The notes beneath the pieces were generated by a model. That model saw only the letters and a program-made list of their open reading frames with translations, was not told the DNA's origin and did not search any database. From Cellvibrionales bacterium UBA5860 (GTDB taxonomy: Bacteria; Pseudomonadota; Gammaproteobacteria; Pseudomonadales; Porticoccaceae): a DNA stretch of 8,925 nucleotides. This document shows positions 1 through 7,124 of this stretch, piece after piece. Position 1 is the stretch's first letter, and each line of letters starts with the position of its first letter. The stretch is from NCBI GenBank assembly GCA_002431545.1, contig DJFY01000038.1, forward strand, positions 1 to 8,925, in the 5' to 3' direction. A program made the translations under genes and the position numbers.

Positions 1-645
1 GACGACCCGGTCGCGATGGCAGGCCACTGGTTGGCCCAGGGCGCGCGACGTTTGCACCTAGTTGATCTCAACGGCGCATTTGCCGGGCAACCGGTCAACG
101 ATGGTGTTATCGAGGCTATTGCCAGGGCTTATCCCGACTTGCCTATCCAGATCGGCGGCGGTATTCGCAATGCCGATACCATAGAGCGCTACCTGAGCGT
201 CGGTGTCGACTTTGTCATCATCGGAACCAAGGCAGTGCAGGATCCGGATTTTGTTGCGGATATGTGTCGGCAATTTCCGGGGCATGTGATTGTAGGTATC
301 GATGCCCGCGATGGTTTGGTGGCGACTGAAGGCTGGGCAGAAGTGGCCAGTGTGCAAGCGAGTGAGCTCGCACGGCGTTTTGAAGACAGCGGCGTTGAAG
401 CGATTGTCTACACGGATATCGAACGCGACGGCATGATGCGGGGCGTGAACGTGGAAGCTACCGCTGCACTTGCGGATAGTATCAACGTTCCGGTCATCGC
501 TTCCGGAGGTATTACGAATATGGACGATATCAAGGCCCTGAAGCGAGCGGCTGGCACGGGCATTCTGGGAGCTATTACCGGTCGCGCTATTTACGAGGGC
601 AAACTCGACCTGCATAGCGCCCAGACTTACTGCGATCAGTCCTGA
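1..645 (+). CDS. hisA: HisA, phosphoribosyl-formimino-AICAR-phosphate isomerase (3' part)
   Basis: The enzyme catalyses the fourth step of histidine biosynthesis, the Amadori-type isomerisation of ProFAR to PRFAR, in the cytoplasm. The frame is open from base 1 and gives 214 residues. The family is about 245 residues long, so roughly 30 N-terminal residues, including the first catalytic aspartate (IPAIDL region), lie outside the window; the ATG at base 16 is internal. Visible family motifs, in order along the (beta-alpha)8 barrel: LHLVDLNGAFAG, the phosphate-binding loop IQIGGGIRN, VIIGTKAV, VGIDARDG, VYTDIERDGMM with the second catalytic aspartate, VIASGGI and GAITGRAIYEG. The match is close throughout with no frameshift. 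In many Gammaproteobacteria hisF follows directly; here a convergent unrelated gene comes next. Confidence 0.96.
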   Translation, partial: DDPVAMAGHWLAQGARRLHLVDLNGAFAGQPVNDGVIEAIARAYPDLPIQIGGGIRNADTIERYLSVGVDFVIIGTKAVQDPDFVADMCRQFPGHVIVGIDARDGLVATEGWAEVASVQASELARRFEDSGVEAIVYTDIERDGMMRGVNVEATAALADSINVPVIASGGITNMDDIKALKRAAGTGILGAITGRAIYEGKLDLHSAQTYCDQS

Positions 646-759
646 CTGGCCACTGGTAAATCACCACAGCTTTGTTGTGCTAACGTGCGCTTTCAAGGTG
701 TACTGCGCGTAATCTTCCCGTGGATTTATAGTACTTTTTCGCCTTTTTATCGTGTTCAG

Positions 760-785
760 TCAAGTAGTGATATACCACTACTTGA
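760..785. terminator. 10-bp hairpin in the convergent hisA/GGDEF-EAL gap
   Basis: TCAAGTAGTG (760-769) and CACTACTTGA (776-785) form a perfect 10-bp stem with a 6-base loop. It begins 7 bases beyond the stop of the minus-strand GGDEF-EAL gene and 114 bases after the hisA stop. The stem has only 4 G-C pairs and neither strand has a strong U tract after it (TTTGATAT on plus, CTGAACACG on minus). It is therefore a weak or bidirectional terminator candidate, or a 3'-end-protecting stem-loop. Its position between convergent genes is the main support. Confidence 0.4.
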
Positions 786-792
786 TTTGATA

Positions 793-3102
793 TCAGGCGA
801 CTTTGGACGCACGTTTATCAGAGGATATTTCCTGTATTTTTTCGGGAAAATTATGGCTTTTTAGTAGTGAATGGAAGTCCTTCATCGGTAGCGGTTTGCT
901 GAACAGGTAGCCCTGCACGACGCGAACGCCGTTTTCTTTCAGGAATAAAAATTGTTCCTCAGTTTCTATACCTTCTGCCACCAGTTCAAGATTAAGACTT
1001 TTGCCCATGGCGATAATGGCCAGGACCAAGCTCGTTTTATTCTTGCTTTTGTCGAAATCAATAATAAAACTCTTGTCAATTTTGAGCTCGTTGAGAGGAA
1101 AGCGGCTCAGATAACTCAACGAAGAGTAACCCGTACCGAAATCATCGACAGAAAGCCTTACGCCTATATCCCGGAGTTCGCGCAGACGGGCGATCGTCTC
1201 GTGCACGTTGTGCATGATGATGCCTTCGGTCAGTTCAACCACGATCGCCTGCGGATCCAGGCCGGTGCGGCAGATAATATTTTGCAGCCGGCGTCCAAAG
1301 TCGTCGTTGAACTGTAGGCTCGACACGTTCACGGATAGTTGCGGGACGGGCAGGTTATCTTCCTGGAACATTTTCATTTGCTCGCAGGCCTGTTCCAGCA
1401 CCCATTCTCCCAATTCGCCGATGATACCGATCTCTTCCGCTACAGCGATAAATTCTACGGGTGAGATGTAGCCCTTTTTCGAATGATGCCAGCGCAGCAA
1501 TACCTCGGCACCTGCGATTTCGCCGGTAACCACGTCCACCTGGGGTTGGTAATGCAGCTCGAGTTCCTCTCGTTGTAGAGCCTTTCTCAGGTCCGTTTCC
1601 AATTGTAGGCGCGCGATATCGGCCTGCTCCATATCGCTGGAATAGTACTGATAACTGTTCTTGCCCTGTTTTTTGGCGTGATACATCGCGGTATCTGCAT
1701 GCTTTAACAGCGTCTGGCAATCCGAGCCGTGTTCCGGCGCCAGGGCGATGCCGATGCTGGGGGTAATAACGAACTCTTGATTATCAATAATGATCGGTTG
1801 GGATAATGCTTCCAGTAAACGCTCTGCGATGGTGCCGGCCGATTCCGGCTGGTCGATCTGGTTGAGCACGACGGTAAATTCATCGCCGCCAAAGCGGGAA
1901 ATGGGGTAGGTTTCCCCGGTGTCGAGATAGGTCAGATCACTGGCGCGCACGCAGCTGGACAGGCGGGCGGCACATTCCTTGAGCAGCAGATCCCCAGCAT
2001 TGTGGCCGAGAGAGTCGTTGATGCGCTTGAAATTGTCCAGATCGATAAAAAGCAGTGCGAGTGAATGTTGTCGATACTTTGCGGTCTGCAGCAGGGTCTC
2101 GAGTTGTTCGGTAAAAAACCGGCGATTTGGTAATGAAGTAAGACTATCCAGGTAGGCGAGCTGCTTCATGCGATTTTTTGCTTGGTTGGCTTCTTCGATG
2201 GCGCGGTTTAATTCCTCGTTGCGCTCGGATAACTCAGTGGTGCGCTCATTCACCTTTAGGCTGAGTAGCTGGTTGTCGACTTCCACCTGGGTCTTGTGAG
2301 AGGCGATACTCTCGACAATCATATTTAAATAGGTCGATATTTCTCTCACCTCGCTCGAACCAGTGAGGGAAAACTTGGTGTCAAGTTTGCCGTGCGAAAT
2401 GTCTTCCGCGGCTTTGACCAGTTTCGACAGGGGCTTGGTGATACGCCGCGACGTTTCCCACGCCAGCAGTATTGATGCCAGTACGATGCCACCGCCTAGC
2501 GTCGCCACCTTTCTCGCAAAGACAGTAATACCGCCGCGCAACTGCTGTTCGTTGATGCCCAGGCGCATATAACCGGCAAAGTGCCGGCTTTGTTTTGCTT
2601 CCTGCGAGGTGATGAGGTCGGTGTATTTTTTTCGGTTTATTCGCGTGTCGACTGGGCTGGCCAAAGTAAAAACCGGCAGCGTCAGGTCGACATAGTTGGC
2701 ATTGGTAAGCTGGTCTGTTCGCGTTACGTAGGCTGTATCGTAGCCATCAAAGTCGTTTCTTACGATTTCCAGGGAGGGCGTGGAGACGGCGCTATGAGCG
2801 GGATCGATTGTTTCGGAAACGGTTTTGCCCGTGTGATCGTAGATCATCGCGTAGTCGATCGCATTGTCTCGCGCGAAGTTGGCGGTAAGCTGCTCCAGGA
2901 CTGTTGTGTCCCGGAAATAAATCGCGATCTGGAATTGGTGAACGGCGCTTTTCACCTGGTGTTCAAAGCTTTCTATCAGACGGCTTTTCCTGGCCTGATA
3001 TTCGGTTTTGACCATGTAATATCCTGCAGCGAGCGTGATTGCGATCGACAGACAAGCTACCAGGGAAGTAATTTTTCCAGCGAGTGAAGAGGGTCCAACC
3101 AT
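793..3102 (-). CDS. Membrane sensor GGDEF-EAL protein (cyclic-di-GMP turnover)
   Basis: This is a 769-residue inner-membrane signalling protein predicted to make and/or degrade cyclic-di-GMP. Domains in order: transmembrane segment about 9-29; a periplasmic sensor region about 31-196, with some resemblance to CHASE8 (the stretch around residues 60-95); a second transmembrane segment about 197-216; HAMP about 217-270; a coiled-coil linker about 272-315; GGDEF about 315-487; EAL about 500-745. The GGDEF signature is intact (RFGGDEF, 403-409), with FIDLDNFKRIND at 352-363. The EAL domain keeps the catalytic set: E533-x-L-x-R537 (EVL rather than EAL), N592 in NVSS, E623 in ELTE, D653-D654 in DDFGTGYSSL, K674 in LKIDKS, E710 in VAEGIET and Q730-G731. 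Both activities look possible from sequence, but many such proteins have one dominant activity. An RxxD inhibitory-site motif (386-389) is present but separated from GGDEF by an insertion. The ATG is the first start in frame: a TAA stop lies immediately before it. No clear Shine-Dalgarno is seen. The gene appears monocistronic. Confidence 0.95.
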   Translation of the reverse strand: MVGPSSLAGKITSLVACLSIAITLAAGYYMVKTEYQARKSRLIESFEHQVKSAVHQFQIAIYFRDTTVLEQLTANFARDNAIDYAMIYDHTGKTVSETIDPAHSAVSTPSLEIVRNDFDGYDTAYVTRTDQLTNANYVDLTLPVFTLASPVDTRINRKKYTDLITSQEAKQSRHFAGYMRLGINEQQLRGGITVFARKVATLGGGIVLASILLAWETSRRITKPLSKLVKAAEDISHGKLDTKFSLTGSSEVREISTYLNMIVESIASHKTQVEVDNQLLSLKVNERTTELSERNEELNRAIEEANQAKNRMKQLAYLDSLTSLPNRRFFTEQLETLLQTAKYRQHSLALLFIDLDNFKRINDSLGHNAGDLLLKECAARLSSCVRASDLTYLDTGETYPISRFGGDEFTVVLNQIDQPESAGTIAERLLEALSQPIIIDNQEFVITPSIGIALAPEHGSDCQTLLKHADTAMYHAKKQGKNSYQYYSSDMEQADIARLQLETDLRKALQREELELHYQPQVDVVTGEIAGAEVLLRWHHSKKGYISPVEFIAVAEEIGIIGELGEWVLEQACEQMKMFQEDNLPVPQLSVNVSSLQFNDDFGRRLQNIICRTGLDPQAIVVELTEGIIMHNVHETIARLRELRDIGVRLSVDDFGTGYSSLSYLSRFPLNELKIDKSFIIDFDKSKNKTSLVLAIIAMGKSLNLELVAEGIETEEQFLFLKENGVRVVQGYLFSKPLPMKDFHSLLKSHNFPEKIQEISSDKRASKVA

Positions 3103-3142
3103 TTAAGAAATGCCAGCGGAAAGAGTCCATTCGAGGCCAAAG

Positions 3143-3148
3143 ATTATA
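3143..3148 (-). promoter_or_regulatory. Putative -10 element of the GGDEF-EAL gene
   Basis: The minus strand reads a perfect TATAAT here, 40 bases upstream of the GGDEF-EAL start codon, giving a predicted 5' leader of roughly 30-35 bases. The hexamer 17 bases upstream (AAATTT) is a poor -35 match, so the promoter may be weak or activator-dependent. The assignment rests on the -10 sequence and its position only. Confidence 0.4.
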
Positions 3149-3271
3149 CTCTGATTGAAGATTGGAAATTTCACATCGAGCGCGATCTGATCGTGCTTTT
3201 GTGAACTGGTGCACGTGCCGGAAATCTCCACGCCGGAATTTTGATGCCTGCGCAGATCCAGAGAGGTCTTC

Positions 3272-3288
3272 ACGCCCGCGCCGGGCGT
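3272..3288. repeat. G+C-rich perfect hairpin without a U tract
   Basis: ACGCCCG (3272-3278) and CGGGCGT (3282-3288) form a perfect 7-bp stem around the 3-base loop CGC. No T-run follows on either strand, so it is not a canonical intrinsic terminator. On the minus strand it lies between the amidohydrolase terminator and the GGDEF-EAL promoter, where it could act as a backup stop or as a structured element. The function is unknown. Confidence 0.4.
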
Positions 3289-3384
3289 ACTGGAAATGTA
3301 TTTAGTCGGGCTTGAGCAGGCGGGTATGATTGGAGTGTAAACCCCGGTTTATGGTGGATTCTTCCGAATCTGAATATCCCTCTA

Positions 3385-3419
3385 AAATAAAAACCCCGCC
3401 GGCCGGTGACTGACGGGGT
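3385..3419 (-). terminator. Rho-independent terminator of the amidohydrolase gene
   Basis: On the minus strand ACCCCG (3419-3414) pairs with CGGGGT (3398-3393), and the second arm is followed at once by TTTTATTTTA. The loop itself holds the self-complementary CCGGCCGG, which can strengthen or compete with the outer stem. The element starts 35 bases beyond the stop codon of the amidohydrolase gene, the expected place for its terminator. It would also insulate the GGDEF-EAL gene further along the same strand. Confidence 0.8.
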
Positions 3420-3453
3420 GCCTCGAGCGCGGGTTTCTCCCGCACGATCAGTA

Positions 3454-4554
3454 TCAGATTGGCAGGTTGTAACACTGCGCGACATTGTCGTGCAGCACCC
3501 AGTCCTTTTCTTCCTGCGTCATGCCCTGAGTGTGTTCCTTGATGATGTCCTGGGACCAGGGCCAGGTGGAATCACTGTGGGGAAAGTCGCTGGCCCACAT
3601 TAACCGGCGCGGATTCATATCCTCGCGATACTTAAACGCCGTCCAGTCGTCCTGGAATGTCAGATAGATATTGTTCAGGAAATACTCGCTGGGAAGCTTT
3701 TCCAGGGGTGGGCATTTCATCCAAAAGCGGTGGCGCTTATAAGCATGATCCATGCGATAGACAAAGTGCGGTACCCAGCCGGCATCCGCTTCAGCGCAAA
3801 CCACTTTAAGTTTGGGGTGGCGCTCGAAAACACCGCCAAATACGAAAGTGCCCATGATGTCCTGGCAGCCACGCATGATGCCCAGGAACCCGTTGATTTT
3901 TGGCCCCCGCTGCTTTAATGAGTCCGCTTTCGACGTGAGGATGTGAAAAGACAGCGGTAAATCCAGATCTACTGCGGCTTCCCACAAAGCGTCGTACATG
4001 GGATCGTCGTAGTCTGCCTCGGGCGGGTTACCAGTCATCATAACGCCGACAAAACCCCGTTTTTTCGCGTCTTCCAGTTCCTCAATGCCTTCGTCGACCG
4101 AGCGCAGCGCAACCTGGCCGAGACCAAAGAGGCGGCCAGAGGGTGCGTCGGAGACAAAGCCCTCGAGCCAGCGGTTGTATGCCTGGAAGCAGGCCGCCTG
4201 ATAATCGCTATCGGGGTGATTGCATAACAGCATGCCGACAGTCGGGTAGATCAGTTCTGCCGATACACCATCGCGATCCTGATCCTCGACTCGACAGCTG
4301 CCATCCCAGGCACTGCGAGGTAAATCCTCAAACAGTACGCCACCGGCGCGCAGTTCCTCAGGTTTCTTCCCGGCCGCGGCGGACAGTGCGACCGGTACGG
4401 GTTGTTTCAACCCATGAACCTCAAATACATCACCGTATTTTTCGTGGTGAATAAGCCGGGGAGCACGATCCTTAAAAGCGGGCTCGATATGGTCGATGTA
4501 GCAATTTGGCGGCTCCGATATATGCGAATCCGCTGAGATAATAGGTTTATTCAT
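3454..4554 (-). CDS. Amidohydrolase-2 family (ACMSD-like) metal-dependent hydrolase
   Basis: This is a 366-residue cytoplasmic protein of the amidohydrolase-related family (PF04909 type), a TIM-barrel fold that uses a divalent metal for hydrolysis or decarboxylation, often of aromatic-ring-cleavage products. Visible features: SADSHISEPP (7-16), with D9-x-H11 in place of the HxH of ACMSD itself, as is common in this branch; AELIYPTVGM (99-108); AYNRWL (125-130); LSFHIL (201-206), with metal-ligand candidate H204; CAEADAGWVPHFVYRMDH (253-270), with H263; and WASDFPHSDSTWP (320-332), with D323 as the likely catalytic aspartate. No signal peptide is seen. The start is well supported: GGGAGGAG lies 8 bases upstream of the ATG. 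The gene is apparently monocistronic, with its own terminator. The substrate cannot be deduced, because no catabolic neighbour is present. Confidence 0.9.
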   Translation of the reverse strand: MNKPIISADSHISEPPNCYIDHIEPAFKDRAPRLIHHEKYGDVFEVHGLKQPVPVALSAAAGKKPEELRAGGVLFEDLPRSAWDGSCRVEDQDRDGVSAELIYPTVGMLLCNHPDSDYQAACFQAYNRWLEGFVSDAPSGRLFGLGQVALRSVDEGIEELEDAKKRGFVGVMMTGNPPEADYDDPMYDALWEAAVDLDLPLSFHILTSKADSLKQRGPKINGFLGIMRGCQDIMGTFVFGGVFERHPKLKVVCAEADAGWVPHFVYRMDHAYKRHRFWMKCPPLEKLPSEYFLNNIYLTFQDDWTAFKYREDMNPRRLMWASDFPHSDSTWPWSQDIIKEHTQGMTQEEKDWVLHDNVAQCYNLPI

Positions 4555-4562
4555 GGCTGAAA

Positions 4563-4570
4563 CTCCTCCC
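4563..4570 (-). promoter_or_regulatory. Strong ribosome binding site of the amidohydrolase gene
   Basis: The minus strand reads GGGAGGAG, separated by 8 bases from the ATG at 4554. This is the best Shine-Dalgarno match among the genes in the window and fixes the start of the amidohydrolase. Confidence 0.8.
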
Positions 4571-4725
4571 GAGTATCAATTAGCATAGTGTGTTAAAGGC
4601 GATTTAATTTGATTTTAGTGACTGGTCATAAATGACTCGAATAGGCATGTTGTCTATGGAAACAAACAAAAAGCGTATTGCAAATTAATTTTCCGATCTG
4701 TATCCCGGGCCGGTTCTGTATATTC

Positions 4726-4747
4726 TGACTGTCAGATATTACAGTCA
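4726..4747. promoter_or_regulatory. Operator-like inverted repeat TGACTGT-N8-ACAGTCA
   Basis: Perfect 7-bp arms TGACTGT (4726-4732) and ACAGTCA (4741-4747) flank the spacer CAGATATT. The left arm is also part of the smaller palindrome CTGACTGTCAG (4725-4735). The 22-base two-fold symmetric layout resembles operators of dimeric helix-turn-helix repressors such as the TetR family. It lies about 170-190 bases upstream of the amidohydrolase start, rather far for a simple operator unless the leader is long. No such regulator is encoded in the window. Confidence 0.4.
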
Positions 4748-4945
4748 ACAGCTATGCCGCCAGGCTCTATTTGTGGCATCAGGTCTTTGTCATCATTATC
4801 CCAATACGCCACGAGCGAATCGATCCTATCGGACACCGGTAACCGGACTGTTCGATGGGCACAGATTGCAGACAGTAAAGCGCAAATATTCGATTATTTC
4901 TACTTACCGCGATCGCCCGCCCGCCGTGTCGGTCTATGCCGGCAT

Positions 4946-7066
4946 TTAGAGTTTGTTCTGTTTTAATCCGCGGATTATGAAGCGGGCAGGGTGAAGTGCG
5001 TGTTGCAGATCGCGCGGCAGGGTGGGAATCGAACGGCACATGATATCTGCCAACAGTTGCGCGCCAATGGGTGCATAGATCGCGCCGCGTGAGCCGAGCC
5101 CGCAGTGCAGATATAAATTGGGCCAGTAACTGCCTGCAACCGCAACTTCCGCACGGGCATTCCGGCGCAAGATGGCGTAATTCTCGATAAAGTCTCGATA
5201 GACTGGCGCTGGTCCTACTATCGGCAGGTAATCCGGCGTTACGCACCGTAGACCAGCGCGTCCCTTGGCCTGGTTGGCTTGGGTTTGGCCTAAGATATCG
5301 GTCAATGCGGGGTCGGTTCGCTGTAGTTTGTCGATGTTGCTGTGGTGATCTTGTTCGCGCAACGCCAGTGTTTCACAGTCGAAGTTGTAGCTTGCACCAA
5401 AGGTATACGAACCCTCGTGGCGAGGCCCGATGTAGCCCTCGCCGCAGACTACGGTCTTCAGGTGAGGGGTGAGCGCAGCGGCATCCACCGTAGATACCTG
5501 TCCGCGCAGGGCCTTAAGTGGCAGGTGCGCGGTTTGTGTAAAGCTAGCGGAATCGTTGCTGCTGGCGATGACCACCGCATCGAAGGTTTCGTTTGCGGTT
5601 GTGCCTTCGCAATCGATTAATTGCCATTGTCCACCGGTTTCATCCCAGAGCAAGCTGTCGATAGCGGTGTGGATGATTCTGATCTGTTTTGCTTTGCATA
5701 AACTGCGGCACAGCGCTTGTGGGTTGATCCAGCCAAGCGATGGATAGTAAAGCCCGGTTGGCGCGGCGAGCGGGAGGCCGGATAAGCGGCGAACTTCGGC
5801 TTGGTCCACCTGGCGCAGCAATCGAGGGCTGCGTCGAAAGTTGTTGGCAATCGACGTCTGGGTTGCGCGCTCCTGCTCGTTTTTTGGCAATACCAGCACG
5901 CCGCAGCGTTCGCCGTAGCTCGCCCGCGCGGAACCGGCGTGCCACCACTCGGCATAATAGTTGGCGGCATAAGTAATTCCCGCGAGATTGAAGCGGCTCG
6001 CTGCGGACGGGCGGTGGGATAACTTGGGATAGGTGACTGCCATGGTGTTCCCGGAGCCCGCGTCGGCGATATTCGGCAGCTTTTCAAACAGCGTCACGTG
6101 CCAGTTGCGCTGGGCCAGCGCCCGCGCCGTGGTGCAGCCGGCAAGGCCGCCGCCAATAATTGCGGCTTTTCGTGTTGCAGCCTTCCGCGAAGGGGTGGGA
6201 CGGGCCGATGGCGAGAATGCGGCCGGGGTTCCCGGTTTGCTGCCAGTGTCTGCTTTTTCGCTATAACCCTGTCGCGGGGAAACTGCGCGAAACTCGCCGA
6301 TAAGCATGTCCCTTTTTTGCCCAAAGCCGGCGGTTTTTCTCACTGCAAAACCGGCAGTTTCCAGGCTTCGTCTGACGTGGCCGGCTGCGGTAAAGGTAGC
6401 AAATGTTGTCGCAGCGTGACTCAGGCTGGCCATATGTTCAAAAAGCATCGATTGCCACATGCTGTCGTTTTTTGCCGGCGCGAAGCCGTCTAGAAACCAC
6501 GCGTCCACGTGGCACGGGGCGTGTGCTGTGTATGGTGATTGGCGCACTGGCAAAAGTTGTTCCAGACTCGCGATAGCATCGCTAAATATCAGGGTCAGGT
6601 TGATGGCCGGGCTGTCCCCTGGCGCAAAAGTTATGCGATGGAAGCCGGGGACTGGCTCGGGGTAGCGAGCCAGTAATTGCGCTGCCAGATCGGCGAATTC
6701 CTTTCGGGAGGAGAGTGCCCGCGTCAAATCTGCCAAAGCCAGCGGGTGCTTTTCGGCGGAGACATAATGCAAGTGGGCATGTTTTGGCGCAATCTCGCGC
6801 CAGAGTCTGGCGGCAAGCAGGAAGTTGAGCCCGGTGCCAAAACCGGTTTCGCCGATGGTAAACACCGCGCCGCGGTCCGGCGCCTGCCAGCGCTCTCTGA
6901 GCCGGTTGCCGCCGATGAAGACATGCTCACTTTCGTTGACGCCGTCCGCGCCGGAATAGTAAATATCGTCGAACTGGAGTGAAACCGGCCCGTTTCCCTG
7001 CCAGCGCAGGTGAGCCGTTTCCAGGTCGCACAGAGACCGGTAGTCGTGATCTGGGGTTTCAGGCAT
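4946..7066 (-). CDS. mnmC: MnmC, bifunctional tRNA mnm5(s2)U methyltransferase/FAD oxidoreductase
   Basis: MnmC completes the modification of the wobble uridine (U34) of certain tRNAs. Its C-terminal FAD domain removes the carboxymethyl group of cmnm5(s2)U to give nm5(s2)U, and its N-terminal SAM domain methylates that to mnm5(s2)U. The protein has 706 residues against about 670 in E. coli. N-terminal methyltransferase: FDDIYYS (32-38), VFIGGNRL (49-56), the SAM loop GETGFGTGLNF (72-82), the catalytic DAWFLDGFAPAKND (188-201) and GFGQKRDML (247-255). A Ser/Pro/Ala-rich linker spans about 261-299. FAD domain: IIGGGLAG dinucleotide motif (303-310), LFEK (326-329), YPKLS (346-350), GLRCVTPDYLPIVG (605-618) and GLGSRG (656-661). 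The family loop GNPQG/GNRQG reads GNTMA here. The ATG fits the family N-terminus; no Shine-Dalgarno is visible, and the start codon lies in a 14-bp palindrome. The gene begins 58 bases after the upstream lysR stop on the same strand, so cotranscription is possible. Confidence 0.96.
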   Translation of the reverse strand: MPETPDHDYRSLCDLETAHLRWQGNGPVSLQFDDIYYSGADGVNESEHVFIGGNRLRERWQAPDRGAVFTIGETGFGTGLNFLLAARLWREIAPKHAHLHYVSAEKHPLALADLTRALSSRKEFADLAAQLLARYPEPVPGFHRITFAPGDSPAINLTLIFSDAIASLEQLLPVRQSPYTAHAPCHVDAWFLDGFAPAKNDSMWQSMLFEHMASLSHAATTFATFTAAGHVRRSLETAGFAVRKTAGFGQKRDMLIGEFRAVSPRQGYSEKADTGSKPGTPAAFSPSARPTPSRKAATRKAAIIGGGLAGCTTARALAQRNWHVTLFEKLPNIADAGSGNTMAVTYPKLSHRPSAASRFNLAGITYAANYYAEWWHAGSARASYGERCGVLVLPKNEQERATQTSIANNFRRSPRLLRQVDQAEVRRLSGLPLAAPTGLYYPSLGWINPQALCRSLCKAKQIRIIHTAIDSLLWDETGGQWQLIDCEGTTANETFDAVVIASSNDSASFTQTAHLPLKALRGQVSTVDAAALTPHLKTVVCGEGYIGPRHEGSYTFGASYNFDCETLALREQDHHSNIDKLQRTDPALTDILGQTQANQAKGRAGLRCVTPDYLPIVGPAPVYRDFIENYAILRRNARAEVAVAGSYWPNLYLHCGLGSRGAIYAPIGAQLLADIMCRSIPTLPRDLQHALHPARFIIRGLKQNKL

Positions 7067-7077
7067 AACGCGTTATG
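7064..7077. repeat. 14-bp perfect palindrome over the mnmC start codon
   Basis: CATAACGCGTTATG reads the same on both strands. The minus-strand ATG of mnmC is one end and a plus-strand ATG (7075-7077) is the other. It could be a binding site or weak RNA structure limiting mnmC initiation, but it may be coincidental. Confidence 0.35.
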
Positions 7078-7124
7078 TCACGTATCGGGCAGGAGGGATT
7101 TTAGTGCGCCGAGGGTGTCGATAC

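Larger units (their letters stand above)
3103..3453. other. Intergenic region between the GGDEF-EAL and amidohydrolase genes
   Basis: These 351 bases have no convincing gene on either strand; the short open frames here lack family character and a ribosome binding site. The region holds the putative TATAAT box for the GGDEF-EAL gene (3143-3148), a G+C-rich hairpin (3272-3288), a rho-independent terminator (3385-3419) and a small 5-bp stem GCGGG/CCCGC (3429-3443) just after the amidohydrolase stop. Bases 3150-3270 show nothing I can assign. Confidence 0.6.
4555..4945. other. A+T-rich intergenic region upstream of the amidohydrolase gene
   Basis: These 391 bases lie between the mnmC stop and the amidohydrolase start and carry no convincing gene. 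The half next to the amidohydrolase (4570-4690) is A+T-rich and probably holds its promoter, but I cannot choose a clear -35/-10 pair. It contains an operator-like inverted repeat (4726-4747) and a 10-bp palindrome ATGCCGGCAT (4936-4945) touching the mnmC stop. I see no intrinsic terminator for mnmC. Confidence 0.6.

Noticed and set aside
58..615. 185-codon minus-strand frame opposite hisA
   Set aside because: It is antisense to a clear HisA frame and shows no protein-family character.
2963..3214. 83-codon minus-strand frame overlapping the GGDEF-EAL start
   Set aside because: It overlaps the N-terminal coding region out of frame and has no family features; the 769-residue frame explains this stretch.
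4936..4945. Palindrome ATGCCGGCAT at the end of mnmC as a terminator
   Set aside because: It has no loop and no U tract on the minus strand, so it does not qualify as an intrinsic terminator.
4754..4966. 70-codon plus-strand reading frame in the gap between the amidohydrolase gene and mnmC
   Set aside because: It has no ribosome binding site, no recognisable family features, and runs into the antisense of the mnmC 3' end.
5617..6087. Long open frames on both strands inside mnmC
   Set aside because: They are shadows of a well-supported MnmC frame; their translations are Arg/Ala/Pro-rich without family motifs.
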